Shown: piece by piece, positions 1 to 8,246 of the stretch
Layout of the letters: every line of letters starts with the position of its first letter
Position numbering within the stretch: the first letter of the stretch is position 1
Origin: Herbidospora daliensis
GTDB taxonomy: Bacteria > Actinomycetota > Actinomycetes > Streptosporangiales > Streptosporangiaceae
Reading direction: 5' to 3'
NCBI RefSeq assembly: GCF_001570585.1
Contig: NZ_BBXF01000010.1
Span: 1 to 64,000, forward strand
DNA: 64,000 nucleotides
Translations under genes and position numbers: made by a program
The notes under the pieces: model-generated
Told to the model about the DNA's origin: nothing
Seen by the model: only the letters and a program-made list of their open reading frames with translations
Database searches by the model: none

Positions 1-397
1 CTTCCGGCCCGTCCTCGATCGACCGGGGACGGTCCGGTCTGCGGCCCCCTTTTAACGCTCTGATTTGGGAGGAGTCCACCGCAGCGCGGGACAGGTCCAG
101 GGCATCGACACTCCGGAGCCGATCGAGCAGAACTTCATGCAGCCGCTGCCATATCCCGGCCCGGTTCCATTCGTCCAGGCGCCGCCAGCACGTCATGCCC
201 GACCCATAGCCCAGCTCTTGCGGCAGGTGCTCCCAGGCGATCCCGGTATGCAGCACGAACAAGATGCCCTGCAAGGCCAGCCGGTCATCCAGCCGCTTAC
301 GTCCCGGATGCGGGACCCGGCGTTGACGACGGGGCAGCAACGGCTCGATCACCGCCCACAGCTCGTCGTCGACTTCCCACGGCTTGGACTTGGCCAC
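1..397 (-). mobile_element. IS5-family transposase, N-terminal part (cut by window edge)
   Basis: Reading the minus strand from a GTG at 397 gives a protein opening VAKSKPWEVDDELW, followed by the helix-turn-helix-like segment and the AVDSSQIRALK stretch of IS5-family (IS427-like, DUF4096) transposases. The VDSS aspartate fits the first acidic residue of the DDE triad. In the opening frame the expected TGPSPVDRGRAG continuation is lost. It reappears in the -1 frame right after an AAAAGGGGG run (45-53, minus strand). Several IS5-family elements make transposase from two overlapping frames by frameshifting, so this is probably programmed rather than decay, but a simple indel would look the same. 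The rest of the element lies left of the window. Confidence 0.85.
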
Positions 398-447
398 CTG
401 CAACGCCTTCCGCTGGGCTACAGCGAGAGATCAAAGCACAGCGGAAG

Positions 448-465
448 TCATTCTGTTAGGGCCTC
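448..465. repeat. probable terminal inverted repeat of the IS5-like element
   Basis: Read on the minus strand, the sequence GAGGCCCTAACAGAATGA lies just outside the transposase start. It resembles the GGCCCT... ends typical of this IS group. The boundary falls at the stop codon of the neighbouring oxidoreductase gene (465-467), so the insertion may have landed exactly at the gene end. The matching inner end is outside the window, so the repeat cannot be paired here. Confidence 0.55.
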
Positions 466-1802
466 TAAGCCAGGACGGGGAAATTGCTCCGGAAGGTCCC
501 GTGAGGGTCGCGCCGCCGCTTGATCTCCCGCAGCCGGGCCAGCGTGTCGGCCGGGAACGCCGCCGCGGCCTTCTCCCCGGCGGCCAGATAGGTGAACGGC
601 TTGCGGCCGGTCGTGTGGGGCACCAGCGCCCGCGCGATCTCCGCCTGCCGCCGCCGCACCGCCTCGGCCACCGGCGGGGCCGGGGCCACCCCGAGCAGGC
701 CGAGCAGGTAGGGCTCGGCGAGGTGGCCGTGCGCGCCGTGGCCGTCCGACGGCCGCGCGAGGGCCCCGCCCAGCTGCCTGACCTGCACTGACACCATCGG
801 GCCACCCGGCGCGGACAGGATCGTCTCGGCCGCGTCGTCGGGCAGGCCGGTCAGGATCTGGCCCGAGAACAGCGACGCGCCCGGCTCGGTCGGCTCGGCG
901 CAGATCGAGCCCATCTCGTCGGCGCGCAGCGGCCGCCGCGAGTCGATCATCAGGCCGGGGATCGCCGCCAGCCGGTCGGTCAGCGCCCGCCCCTCGGCCT
1001 CGCCGCCCAGGAAGGCGAGGTCGAGCACGACCGCCGACAGGCCCCGCACCGGCTCCGGCACCTCGGGGAAGGGCGGGAACTCCAGCAGGGTGAACCACAG
1101 GCTGAGCTCGTCGGGCGCCTCCCCGGTCGCCTCGCGGAAGGCCGCCAGCACGTCGGGGGCGTGCCGCGCGGGCCACAACAACCGCCCGCCGAAGATCGAC
1201 GGCGCCGGGAACAGCTCGATCTCCACGGCCGTGACCAGCGCGAAGTCGCCGCCGCCGCCCCGCAGCGCCCAGAACAGGTCGGGGTCGGAGCCGCCCGTCA
1301 CCCGGGCCTGCCGCCCCTCGGCGTCGACCACCTCGAACGCCCGCACGCTCGACGCCCCGAACCCGTGCGCGCGGCCGAACCAGCTGAGGCCGCCGCCCAG
1401 CAGGAAGCCGGTCGCGCTCACCACCGGGGAGCTGCCGCAGAGCCCGGTCAGGCCGTGCTTGGCCGCCGCGGCCTGCACCTCGCCCCAGCTCGCCCCCGCC
1501 TCGACGCGGGCGATCCGGCGGACCGGGTCGACCGCCACGCCCCGCAGCAAGCGGGTGCGCAGCAGCACCTCGCCGTCGAGGCCGCCGGCCGCGCCGTGCC
1601 CGTTGGGCTGGGTCGCCACCGTCAGCCCCGCCATCCGCGCGCACCGCACGGCCGCCGCGGCGTCGGCCGCGTCCTCGGGGACCACGACGACGCGGACGCC
1701 GCCCTGGTCGACGGCCCGGTTCCAGGGCAGCCTGGCCGTCTCGAAACTCTCGTCTCCGGGCACCAGCACCTGGCCCCGGATCGCACCGCTGAAGTTCTCC
1801 AT
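465..1802 (-). CDS. FAD-binding oxidoreductase (PCMH/BBE type)
   Basis: A 445-aa protein of the FAD-linked oxidase family (FAD_binding_4 plus a C-terminal BBE segment), as in berberine-bridge-like and oligosaccharide oxidases. The FAD domain shows RVVVVPEDAADAAAAVR near residue 38, a GHG motif near 70 where these enzymes normally attach FAD through histidine, and LLGGGLSWFGRAHGFG around 140. The C-terminus (FRSNFPVLA) is the expected BBE end. The substrate is unknown. It is transcribed divergently from the SARP regulator across a 78-bp gap with a perfect palindrome, so that regulator is a plausible controller. The start is the ATG at 1802. The stop abuts an IS element end, but the protein appears full length. 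Confidence 0.85.
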   Translation of the reverse strand: MENFSGAIRGQVLVPGDESFETARLPWNRAVDQGGVRVVVVPEDAADAAAAVRCARMAGLTVATQPNGHGAAGGLDGEVLLRTRLLRGVAVDPVRRIARVEAGASWGEVQAAAAKHGLTGLCGSSPVVSATGFLLGGGLSWFGRAHGFGASSVRAFEVVDAEGRQARVTGGSDPDLFWALRGGGGDFALVTAVEIELFPAPSIFGGRLLWPARHAPDVLAAFREATGEAPDELSLWFTLLEFPPFPEVPEPVRGLSAVVLDLAFLGGEAEGRALTDRLAAIPGLMIDSRRPLRADEMGSICAEPTEPGASLFSGQILTGLPDDAAETILSAPGGPMVSVQVRQLGGALARPSDGHGAHGHLAEPYLLGLLGVAPAPPVAEAVRRRQAEIARALVPHTTGRKPFTYLAAGEKAAAAFPADTLARLREIKRRRDPHGTFRSNFPVLA

Positions 1803-1845
1803 GGCCCCACCGTGGCCGCGCCGATTTGCGGCCCGGCTGGGGGTG

Positions 1846-1862
1846 ACTAGTGGCCCACTAGT
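1846..1862. promoter_or_regulatory. palindromic operator candidate between divergent genes
   Basis: ACTAGTGGCCCACTAGT has two perfect 8-bp arms around one central base. It lies in the 78-bp gap between the divergent FAD oxidoreductase and SARP-type regulator genes, about 19 bp before the regulator's ATG. Its position suits autoregulation or shared control of the pair. No regulator can be assigned from sequence alone. Confidence 0.5.
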
Positions 1863-1880
1863 GGTCGTACTGTGACGACC

Positions 1881-4800
1881 ATGGACGTTCGCCTCTTCGG
1901 CCCCATGGAGGTGCGGGACGCCGACGGACGTCAGGTCGAGCTCGGCACCCCGAAACAGCGGGCCGTGCTCGCCATGCTGGCGATCGACCCCGGCCGGGTG
2001 GTCTCCCTCGACCGGCTGATCGACGAACTGTGGTCGGGCGAGGCCCCATCGAGCGCGACCGGAACGCTCCAGGCGTACGTCTCGCAGCTCCGGCGGGCGC
2101 TCGAACCCGGCCGGGCGCCGCGCACCCCGCCCCGCGTCCTGCTGACCCGCGAGCCCGGCTACCTGCTGGCGGTCGCGCCGGGCCAGGTCGACCTGGCCCG
2201 GTTCCGGGCGCTGGCCGACGACGGGCGGCGCGTCCTGGCCCAGGGGGAGCACGTCCGCGCGCTCCAGGTCCTCGACCAGGCGCTGGCCGTGTGGCGGGGC
2301 CGGCCGCTCGACGAGTTCGCCGCCTATCCCTTCGCCCAGCCGGTGGTCGCCGAACTGGGCGACCTGTGGGTGTCGGTCGCCGAAGACCGGTTCGAGGCCC
2401 GGCTGGCCCTCGGCGAGATCGGCTCGTGCGTGCCGGGCCTGGAGGCGCTCGTCCACGACCACCCCTATCGCGAGCGGATGTGGGGGCTGCTGGTGCTGGC
2501 CCTCTACCGGGCCGGCCGCCAGGCCGACGCGCTCGCGGCGCTGCGCCAGGTCAGGGCCGTCCTCGACCGCGAACTCGGCATCGAACCCGGCCCCGATCTG
2601 CGCAGGCTCGAACAGGCGGTGTTCGGCCAGTCGGCCGGTCTCGACCTGCCCCCGGCCGCCGCCGCCGTCGCGCCGCCGCCGCCCGCGCCGCCGGTCGCGG
2701 GGGAGCGGCTGATCGCCCGGTCGGAGCAGCTGGCCCTGATCGACGAGCGGTTGTCGGCGGTCCGGCGCGGCCGGGGCGGCGTGCTGATCGTCACCGGGGA
2801 GGCCGGGGTCGGCAAGACCCGGCTCGCCCGCGCCGCCGCCGAGGAGGCCGAGGCCCGCGGGCTCGCGGTCGGCTGGGGACGCTGCGCCGAGGACACCGGC
2901 GCGCCCGCCTTCTGGCCCTGGCTCCAGGTGCTCCGCGACCTCGGCCGCGACACCGCGCGCTCCCTGCTCACCGGCGACGAGGCGCTGGCCGGCGACCCCG
3001 GCGCGGCCCTGTTCGAACTGCACGCCCGGGTGGTCGACGACCTGACCGGCGGGCCGGTGCCCGCCCTGGTCGTGCTCGACGACCTCCACTGGGCCGACGC
3101 CGCCTCGCTGCGGCTGCTCCAGTTCGCCGCCGGGGAGCTGGCGCGGCGGCCCGTGCTGGTGCTGGTCACCCTCCGGCCCGACCCCGGCGACCTGCTGCGC
3201 GACGCCCTCGGCGCGGTGAGCCGCGAGCTCGGCGCCGACCGGGTGCCGCTGCGGCCCTTCACCGCCGCCGAGGTCTCCCTCTACCTGCGCCGCCGCGACC
3301 TCGACGACCCCGCGCTGGCCGGGCTGCTCCACGAACGCACCGGCGGCAACCCCTTCTACCTGGGCGAACTGCTGCGCCTGCTCGACTCGGAACACCGGCT
3401 CGGCACGGCCGCAGAAGGGGTGCCCGACGGCGTGCGCGAGGTCATCGGGCGGCGGGTGGCCCGGCTGCCGGAGACCACGCAGGAGGTGCTGCGCGCCGCC
3501 GCCGTGCTGGGCCGCGAGGCCGAGGTCGACGTGCTCGAACGGGTCACCGGTTCCGACGCCGAACAGGTGATGTCCCGCCTCGAACCGGCCGTCGGCACCG
3601 GCCTGCTCGTCGAGTCGGGCGACGGCTACCGGTTCTCCCACGCGCTCGTCCGCGACGCCCTCTACGCGGGGTTGCCCCGGCTGGCCCGCGCCCGGCTGCA
3701 CCTGCGCGCCGCCCGCGCGCTGGAGGGCCTGCCCTCGGTCGAGGTCTCCACCCTGGCCCACCACTTCGGCCTGGCCGCCCGCGTCGGCGGCGCCGCCAAG
3801 GCGGTCGACCACGCGGTGGCGGCGGCCCGCCAGTCGGCCGCCCGGCACGCCTACGACGAGGCCGCCGCCTTCTGGGCCCGCGCCCTCGCCGCCCTCGGCC
3901 CCGGCGACCAGGCCCGCCGCTGCGACCTCCTCATCGAGCACGGCCAGGCGCTGCGGGCCGTCGGCGACCCCGAGGGGGCGCGGGTCGCCCTGGTCGAGGC
4001 CGTCGGGCTGGCCGCCGACCTGGGCGACCGGGCGGCGCTGATCCGCGCGGTGTCGGTCTTCTCCGACCCCACCGTCTGGAACTGGCAACCCTACGGCTGG
4101 GTCGACGACCGCCTCGTCGGCGTGCTCGACGGGCTGCTGCGCGAGCCGCTCGGCACCGCCGAACGGGCCGCCGTGCTGGGTGTGCTGGGCCTCGAACTCG
4201 GCTACTCGCCCCGCCGCGCCGAAGGCGAGGCCATGGCCGCCGAGGCCATCGAGCTCGCCCGCCTGACCGGCGACGACGACCTGCGCGTCCGCACCATCAA
4301 CGGCTACCTGGTGATCGCCGACCTGACCGGCCGGGAGGCCGAGCGCACCGCCGTCACCGACGAGATGCTCGCCATCCCCGGCCTGCCCGCCCGCACCGAG
4401 ATCGTCGCCCGGGTCTTCCGCATGTCCAACCTGCTGCGCGGCGGCCGGCTGGCCGAATGGGACCGGGAACTGGCCCGCTGCCGCCACCTGCTCACCGAGG
4501 CCCGGCGGCCCGAGCTCACCGCGATGGTGCTCAACGCCGAATCGGCCATGCGGGTGCTGCGCGGCGAGTGGGACGAGGCCGAACGCCTCGCCGGGGAGTT
4601 CGGCGGCCTGCTCGGCGCCACGACCATGTGGGGCCGCGACTACCCCCGCCTCGTCACCGTGTTCGTCTCGCGCCGCGCCCAGGGGCGCACCGCCGAGATC
4701 CTCCCCGAACTGGTCGCGTACGCCGCCCGTCCCGAGATGATCCCCCTGCGCCCCGCCGCGATCCTGGCCACCCTCGACGTCGGCGACCTCGGCGGCGCCC

Positions 4801-5138
4801 GCCGCATGGTCGCCGAATGGGGCACCGACATCCCCGACAACTGGAGCACGGGCTTCCTCACGGTGCTCTGGGCCGAGATCTCCTGCCTGCTCGCGACCCC
4901 CGACCCCGGGGCGTTGTACGCCAGGCTCAGGCCGTACAGCGAAAGGATCGTGGTGAGCGGGACCGGCACGGCCGCGCTCGGCAGCACCCACCTCCCGCTC
5001 GCCCGGCTGGCCCGCGCCATGGGCGATCCCGCCCTCGCCCGGCGGCACGCCGAGGCCGCCCTCACCCTGCACGAACGCCTCGGTCTGACCCACTGGGCGG
5101 CGGAGAGCCGCCGGATCCTCACTGAGCTGGGGGCTTAA
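1881..5138 (+). CDS. SARP/AfsR-type regulator with AAA ATPase and TPR-like domains
   Basis: A 1085-aa multidomain activator. Residues 1-90 form an OmpR/SARP winged helix (VRLFGPMEV at the start, LDRLIDELW, YVSQLRRAL). Residues about 95-245 are the BTAD bacterial transcriptional activator domain. Residues about 275-430 are an AAA/NB-ARC-like ATPase with Walker A GEAGVGKTRLA and Walker B LVVLDDLHWAD. The remainder is helical and TPR/MalT-like. This layout is typical of large SARPs controlling secondary metabolism or stress genes. I prefer the ATG at 1881, which gives the usual MDVRLFGP opening; an in-frame GTG at 1872 adds three residues. It is divergent from the FAD oxidoreductase, its most likely local target. 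Confidence 0.88.
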   Translation: MDVRLFGPMEVRDADGRQVELGTPKQRAVLAMLAIDPGRVVSLDRLIDELWSGEAPSSATGTLQAYVSQLRRALEPGRAPRTPPRVLLTREPGYLLAVAPGQVDLARFRALADDGRRVLAQGEHVRALQVLDQALAVWRGRPLDEFAAYPFAQPVVAELGDLWVSVAEDRFEARLALGEIGSCVPGLEALVHDHPYRERMWGLLVLALYRAGRQADALAALRQVRAVLDRELGIEPGPDLRRLEQAVFGQSAGLDLPPAAAAVAPPPPAPPVAGERLIARSEQLALIDERLSAVRRGRGGVLIVTGEAGVGKTRLARAAAEEAEARGLAVGWGRCAEDTGAPAFWPWLQVLRDLGRDTARSLLTGDEALAGDPGAALFELHARVVDDLTGGPVPALVVLDDLHWADAASLRLLQFAAGELARRPVLVLVTLRPDPGDLLRDALGAVSRELGADRVPLRPFTAAEVSLYLRRRDLDDPALAGLLHERTGGNPFYLGELLRLLDSEHRLGTAAEGVPDGVREVIGRRVARLPETTQEVLRAAAVLGREAEVDVLERVTGSDAEQVMSRLEPAVGTGLLVESGDGYRFSHALVRDALYAGLPRLARARLHLRAARALEGLPSVEVSTLAHHFGLAARVGGAAKAVDHAVAAARQSAARHAYDEAAAFWARALAALGPGDQARRCDLLIEHGQALRAVGDPEGARVALVEAVGLAADLGDRAALIRAVSVFSDPTVWNWQPYGWVDDRLVGVLDGLLREPLGTAERAAVLGVLGLELGYSPRRAEGEAMAAEAIELARLTGDDDLRVRTINGYLVIADLTGREAERTAVTDEMLAIPGLPARTEIVARVFRMSNLLRGGRLAEWDRELARCRHLLTEARRPELTAMVLNAESAMRVLRGEWDEAERLAGEFGGLLGATTMWGRDYPRLVTVFVSRRAQGRTAEILPELVAYAARPEMIPLRPAAILATLDVGDLGGARRMVAEWGTDIPDNWSTGFLTVLWAEISCLLATPDPGALYARLRPYSERIVVSGTGTAALGSTHLPLARLARAMGDPALARRHAEAALTLHERLGLTHWAAESRRILTELGA

Positions 5139-5222
5139 CGTGATGCGCGGGATTCCCGTGTCGTGCCACCATCGATGGGAAGACACGGTGGTGTCGCATT
5201 GTTGTCAGGAGAAATGACGTAT

Positions 5223-6620
5223 ATGCCTAACGAGCCAGAAGACATCGGCGATTACGAACTCGAAGAGCGTCAGGCGCTACGGCGGGTCGCGGGTCTTTCG
5301 ACGGAGCTCGAAGATGTCACCGAAGTCGAATACCGGCAGCTCCGCCTCGAAAGGGTCGTCCTGATCGGGGTGTGGACCAGCGGCACCTCCTTCGACGCGG
5401 AGAACTCCCTCCAGGAACTCAAGCTGCTGGCCGAGACGGCCGGCTCCGAGGTCCTCGAAGGCCTGATCCAGCGGCGCGACCGGCCCGACCCGGCCACCTA
5501 CATCGGTTCGGGCAAGGCCATCGAGCTGCGCGACATCGTCGCCTCGACCGGCGCCGACACCGTGATCTGCGACGGTGAACTGACCCCCGGTCAGCTGCGC
5601 CAGCTCGAAGAAGTGGTGAAGGTCAAGGTCATCGACCGCACCGCGCTGATCCTCGACATCTTCGCCCAGCACGCCAAGAGCCGCGAGGGCAAGGCCCAGG
5701 TCGAACTGGCCCAGCTCTCCTACCTGCTGCCGCGCCTGCGCGGCTGGGGTGGCAATCTGTCCCGCCAGGTCGGCGGACGGGCGGCCGGCGGCGTCGGCAT
5801 CGGCGGCCGCGGCCCCGGTGAGACGAAGATCGAGCTCGACCGCCGCCGCATCCGCGAGCGCATGGCCAAGCTGCGCCGCCAGATCAAGGAGATGTCCACC
5901 GCCCGCGACACCAAGCGCCACACGCGCCGCCGTCGCGAGGTGCCCGCCGTGGCGATCGCCGGTTACACCAACGCCGGCAAGTCGTCGCTGCTCAACCGCC
6001 TGACCGGCGCGGGCGTGCTGGTCGAGGACGCGCTGTTCGCCACCCTCGACCCGACCGTGCGCCGCGCGCGCACCCCCGAAGGCCGCCTGTTCACGCTGGC
6101 CGACACGGTCGGCTTCGTGCGCCACCTGCCCCACCAGCTGGTCGAGGCGTTCCGCTCGACGCTGGAGGAGGTCGGCGACGCCGACCTGATCCTCCACGTG
6201 GTCGACGGCTCCCACCCCGACCCCGAGTCGCAGCTGGCCGCCGTGCGCGAGGTCTTCGGCGAGATCGAGGGCGCCCGCGACATCCCCGAGATCGTCGTGA
6301 TCAACAAGGCCGACGCCGCCAGCCGCGAGGTCATCGACCGGCTGACGATGCGCGAGCGCCACAGCATCGTGGTCAGCGCCCGCACCGGCCAGGGCATCAC
6401 CGAGCTGATGGACCTGATCGAGCAGGAGCTGCCCCACCTCGACCACGAGGTCCACGTGCTGATCCCCTACGACCGGGGCGACCTGGTCGCGCGGGCCCAC
6501 AAGGAGGGCGAGGTGCTGTCGGTCGACCACACCGGCGACGGCACGGTCCTGCACGCCCGGGTCCCGTCGACCCTGCACCACGAGCTGGACAGGGTGGCCA
6601 AGCCGGTGGAAACCGTCTAA
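5223..6620 (+). CDS. hflX: GTPase HflX
   Basis: A ribosome-associated GTPase that binds the 50S subunit and splits stalled ribosomes. The 465-aa protein has the HflX N-terminal domain (VGVWTSG about residue 45, YIGSGKA about 95), a central basic linker, and a G domain with G1 GYTNAGKSS, a TLDPT switch, G3 DTVGFVRHLPH and G4 NKAD. The C-terminal extension ends VAKPVETV. A Shine-Dalgarno AGGAG at 5208-5212 is well placed for the ATG at 5223; the in-frame ATG at 5214 is too close to it. The gene is followed by a palindrome that may terminate it and a long gap before hutI. Confidence 0.95.
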   Translation: MPNEPEDIGDYELEERQALRRVAGLSTELEDVTEVEYRQLRLERVVLIGVWTSGTSFDAENSLQELKLLAETAGSEVLEGLIQRRDRPDPATYIGSGKAIELRDIVASTGADTVICDGELTPGQLRQLEEVVKVKVIDRTALILDIFAQHAKSREGKAQVELAQLSYLLPRLRGWGGNLSRQVGGRAAGGVGIGGRGPGETKIELDRRRIRERMAKLRRQIKEMSTARDTKRHTRRRREVPAVAIAGYTNAGKSSLLNRLTGAGVLVEDALFATLDPTVRRARTPEGRLFTLADTVGFVRHLPHQLVEAFRSTLEEVGDADLILHVVDGSHPDPESQLAAVREVFGEIEGARDIPEIVVINKADAASREVIDRLTMRERHSIVVSARTGQGITELMDLIEQELPHLDHEVHVLIPYDRGDLVARAHKEGEVLSVDHTGDGTVLHARVPSTLHHELDRVAKPVETV

Positions 6621-6695
6621 TTTCGTACCTTTTCCGTAAAGCGGCAGGAAAGCGGCGGTAGCTAGCATGCATCGCCGTTGGTACGATATGGCGAA

Positions 6696-6720
6696 CCTCA
6701 CGGCGAATTTCGCCGTGAGG
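6696..6720. terminator. hairpin after hflX
   Basis: CCTCACGGCGAA (6696-6707) and TTCGCCGTGAGG (6709-6720) are exact reverse complements, giving an 11-12 bp stem with a minimal loop, 76 bp after the hflX stop. There is no strong T tract, only GCTGTT follows, so it could be a terminator or a protein-binding palindrome. The rest of 6721-6932 shows no supported gene. Confidence 0.5.
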
Positions 6721-6960
6721 GCTGTTACGCGTGGGGGACGCGCGCATAACCGGGCCCTACCTGGGGGAATGGGCTCGGGCGTGACAGGAGAGCAGGACGG
6801 GCCAACCGGATGCCCAGGAGGCGAACCGGCGTTCTTCTCAATAACCCTGTACAGCGAGGCGACCTGTGAAATAACGTAACTGGACTGAAATCGCCGAGGC
6901 GATCCCCGGCGATCGGTCCATCGCACAACCCGGTGCGCGATGAGAGCAGGAGACCCCCCA

Positions 6961-7041
6961 ATGACGTCCGGACACGGAGCGGACCCGGCGGGTCCACCGG
7001 TGGTGACGACATTGGCGTCCTCATTGGTGGTGGTCGGATGA
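6961..7041 (+). CDS. 26-codon leader ORF coupled to hutI
   Basis: An ATG at 6961, with AGGAG at 6948-6952 giving good spacing, opens a 26-aa frame starting MTSGHGADPAG and ending in TGA at 7039-7041. That stop overlaps the hutI ATG (7038-7040) as ATGA. hutI itself has no clear Shine-Dalgarno. The layout suggests hutI is translated by coupling from this small frame. The peptide has no recognisable family, and it could be a fortuitous ORF. Confidence 0.5.
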   Translation: MTSGHGADPAGPPVVTTLASSLVVVG

Positions 7042-8246
7042 CCGTTAGGCTGCTCACGAACATCGGCCGCCTCTGGACCGGCCACGATGTCTGCAGCAAC
7101 GCCTCGATTCTCGTCCACAACGACCGCATCGCCTGGGTCGGCCGCGCGGCCGACCTGCCGCAGTCGGTCCCCGGCGTCGTCGACGACATCACCGACGTCG
7201 ACCACGTGGAGAACCTGGGCGGCGCCCTGGTGACCCCGGGCCTCATCGACGCCCACACCCATCCCGTGTACGCCGGCAACCGCTACGCGGAACTGGCGAT
7301 GCGCTCGGGCGGCTCGACCGCTTCGGCCATCACCGCCGCGGGCGGCGGCATCGGCTCCACCGTCACGGTGACCCGCGGCACCGACCCCTGGACGTTGTGC
7401 AACGGCGTCCGCGAACGCCTCCGCGAGTGGCTGCTCAGCGGCACCACGACCGTCGAGGCGAAGACCGGCTACCACCTCACGCGCGACGGCGAACTCGCCG
7501 ACGTGCGCCTTCTCCGCGAACTGGAGAAGGAGCCGATGATGCCGCGCGTCCACGTCACCTTCATGGCCGCCCACGTCGTCCCGCCGGAGTACTTCGGCCG
7601 CCAGCGCGACTACGTCGAGGCCGTCGCCGCCTGGTGCGCCGACGCCGCGGCCGCCGGCGCCGACTCGGTCGACGTCTACTGCGACGACGGCCACTTCTCG
7701 ACCGAAGAGGCCCGCTGGGTCCTCGCGTCGGGCCGCAACGTCGGCCTGCTGCCCCGCGTCCACGCCGGCGCCTACGCCAAGCGCGGCGCCGTCCAGCTCG
7801 CCGCCGAGATGGGCTGCGCGTCGGCCGACCTGCTCCACCACGTGACCGACGAGGACATCGCGCTGATGGCCCGCTACGGCGTGCCCGCGGTCGTCTGCCC
7901 CGGCACCGCCCTCCAGCAGGGTTCGCTCCCGCCGGTCCGCCGCCTGCTCTCCCAGCACGTGCCGGTGGCCCTCGGCAGCGACCACAACCCCGGCCACTGC
8001 GGCATCACCTCGATGAGCCTGGTCATCAGCCTGGCCGTGGCCGCCTTCGGCATGAGCGTCGGCGACGCCCTCCGCGCCGCGACTTTGGGCGGCGCCCAGG
8101 TCCTCGGCGCCCCCGACCGCGGCATCCTCGCCCCCGGACGCCTGGCCGACATCGTGCAGTGGGACGCCGACCACGAAGGCGCCTTCGCCTGGGCCTTCGG
8201 CCTGAAGCCCCGCCGCGTCTGGCGCGGCGGCACGCCCGTGCAGTAG
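7038..8246 (+). CDS. hutI: imidazolonepropionase
   Basis: Hydrolyses 4-imidazolone-5-propanoate to N-formimino-L-glutamate in histidine degradation (cytoplasmic, metal-dependent amidohydrolase). The 402-aa protein shows the metal motif DAHTHPVYAG (about residue 70), EAKTGYHL, HVTFMAAHVVPPEY, the histidine in LPRVHAGAY, and GSDHNPGHCGITSM with the catalytic aspartate. The start at 7038 gives the expected MTVRLLTNIG opening; an upstream ATG at 6933 would add a non-conserved tail. No other hut gene is visible nearby, so the pathway would have to be completed elsewhere. degV follows directly with no gap. Confidence 0.92.
   Translation: MTVRLLTNIGRLWTGHDVCSNASILVHNDRIAWVGRAADLPQSVPGVVDDITDVDHVENLGGALVTPGLIDAHTHPVYAGNRYAELAMRSGGSTASAITAAGGGIGSTVTVTRGTDPWTLCNGVRERLREWLLSGTTTVEAKTGYHLTRDGELADVRLLRELEKEPMMPRVHVTFMAAHVVPPEYFGRQRDYVEAVAAWCADAAAAGADSVDVYCDDGHFSTEEARWVLASGRNVGLLPRVHAGAYAKRGAVQLAAEMGCASADLLHHVTDEDIALMARYGVPAVVCPGTALQQGSLPPVRRLLSQHVPVALGSDHNPGHCGITSMSLVISLAVAAFGMSVGDALRAATLGGAQVLGAPDRGILAPGRLADIVQWDADHEGAFAWAFGLKPRRVWRGGTPVQ

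Noticed and set aside
465-5186. 1573-aa minus-strand open frame joining the FAD oxidoreductase to sequence antisense to the SARP gene
   Set aside because: The part beyond 1802 is the antisense of the regulator, low-complexity and without family similarity. High GC keeps such frames open.
5139-5213. CCACC/GGTGG hairpin before hflX as a riboswitch or terminator
   Set aside because: The stem is short with a long loop and no T-run, so it is not distinguishable from background at this G+C content.
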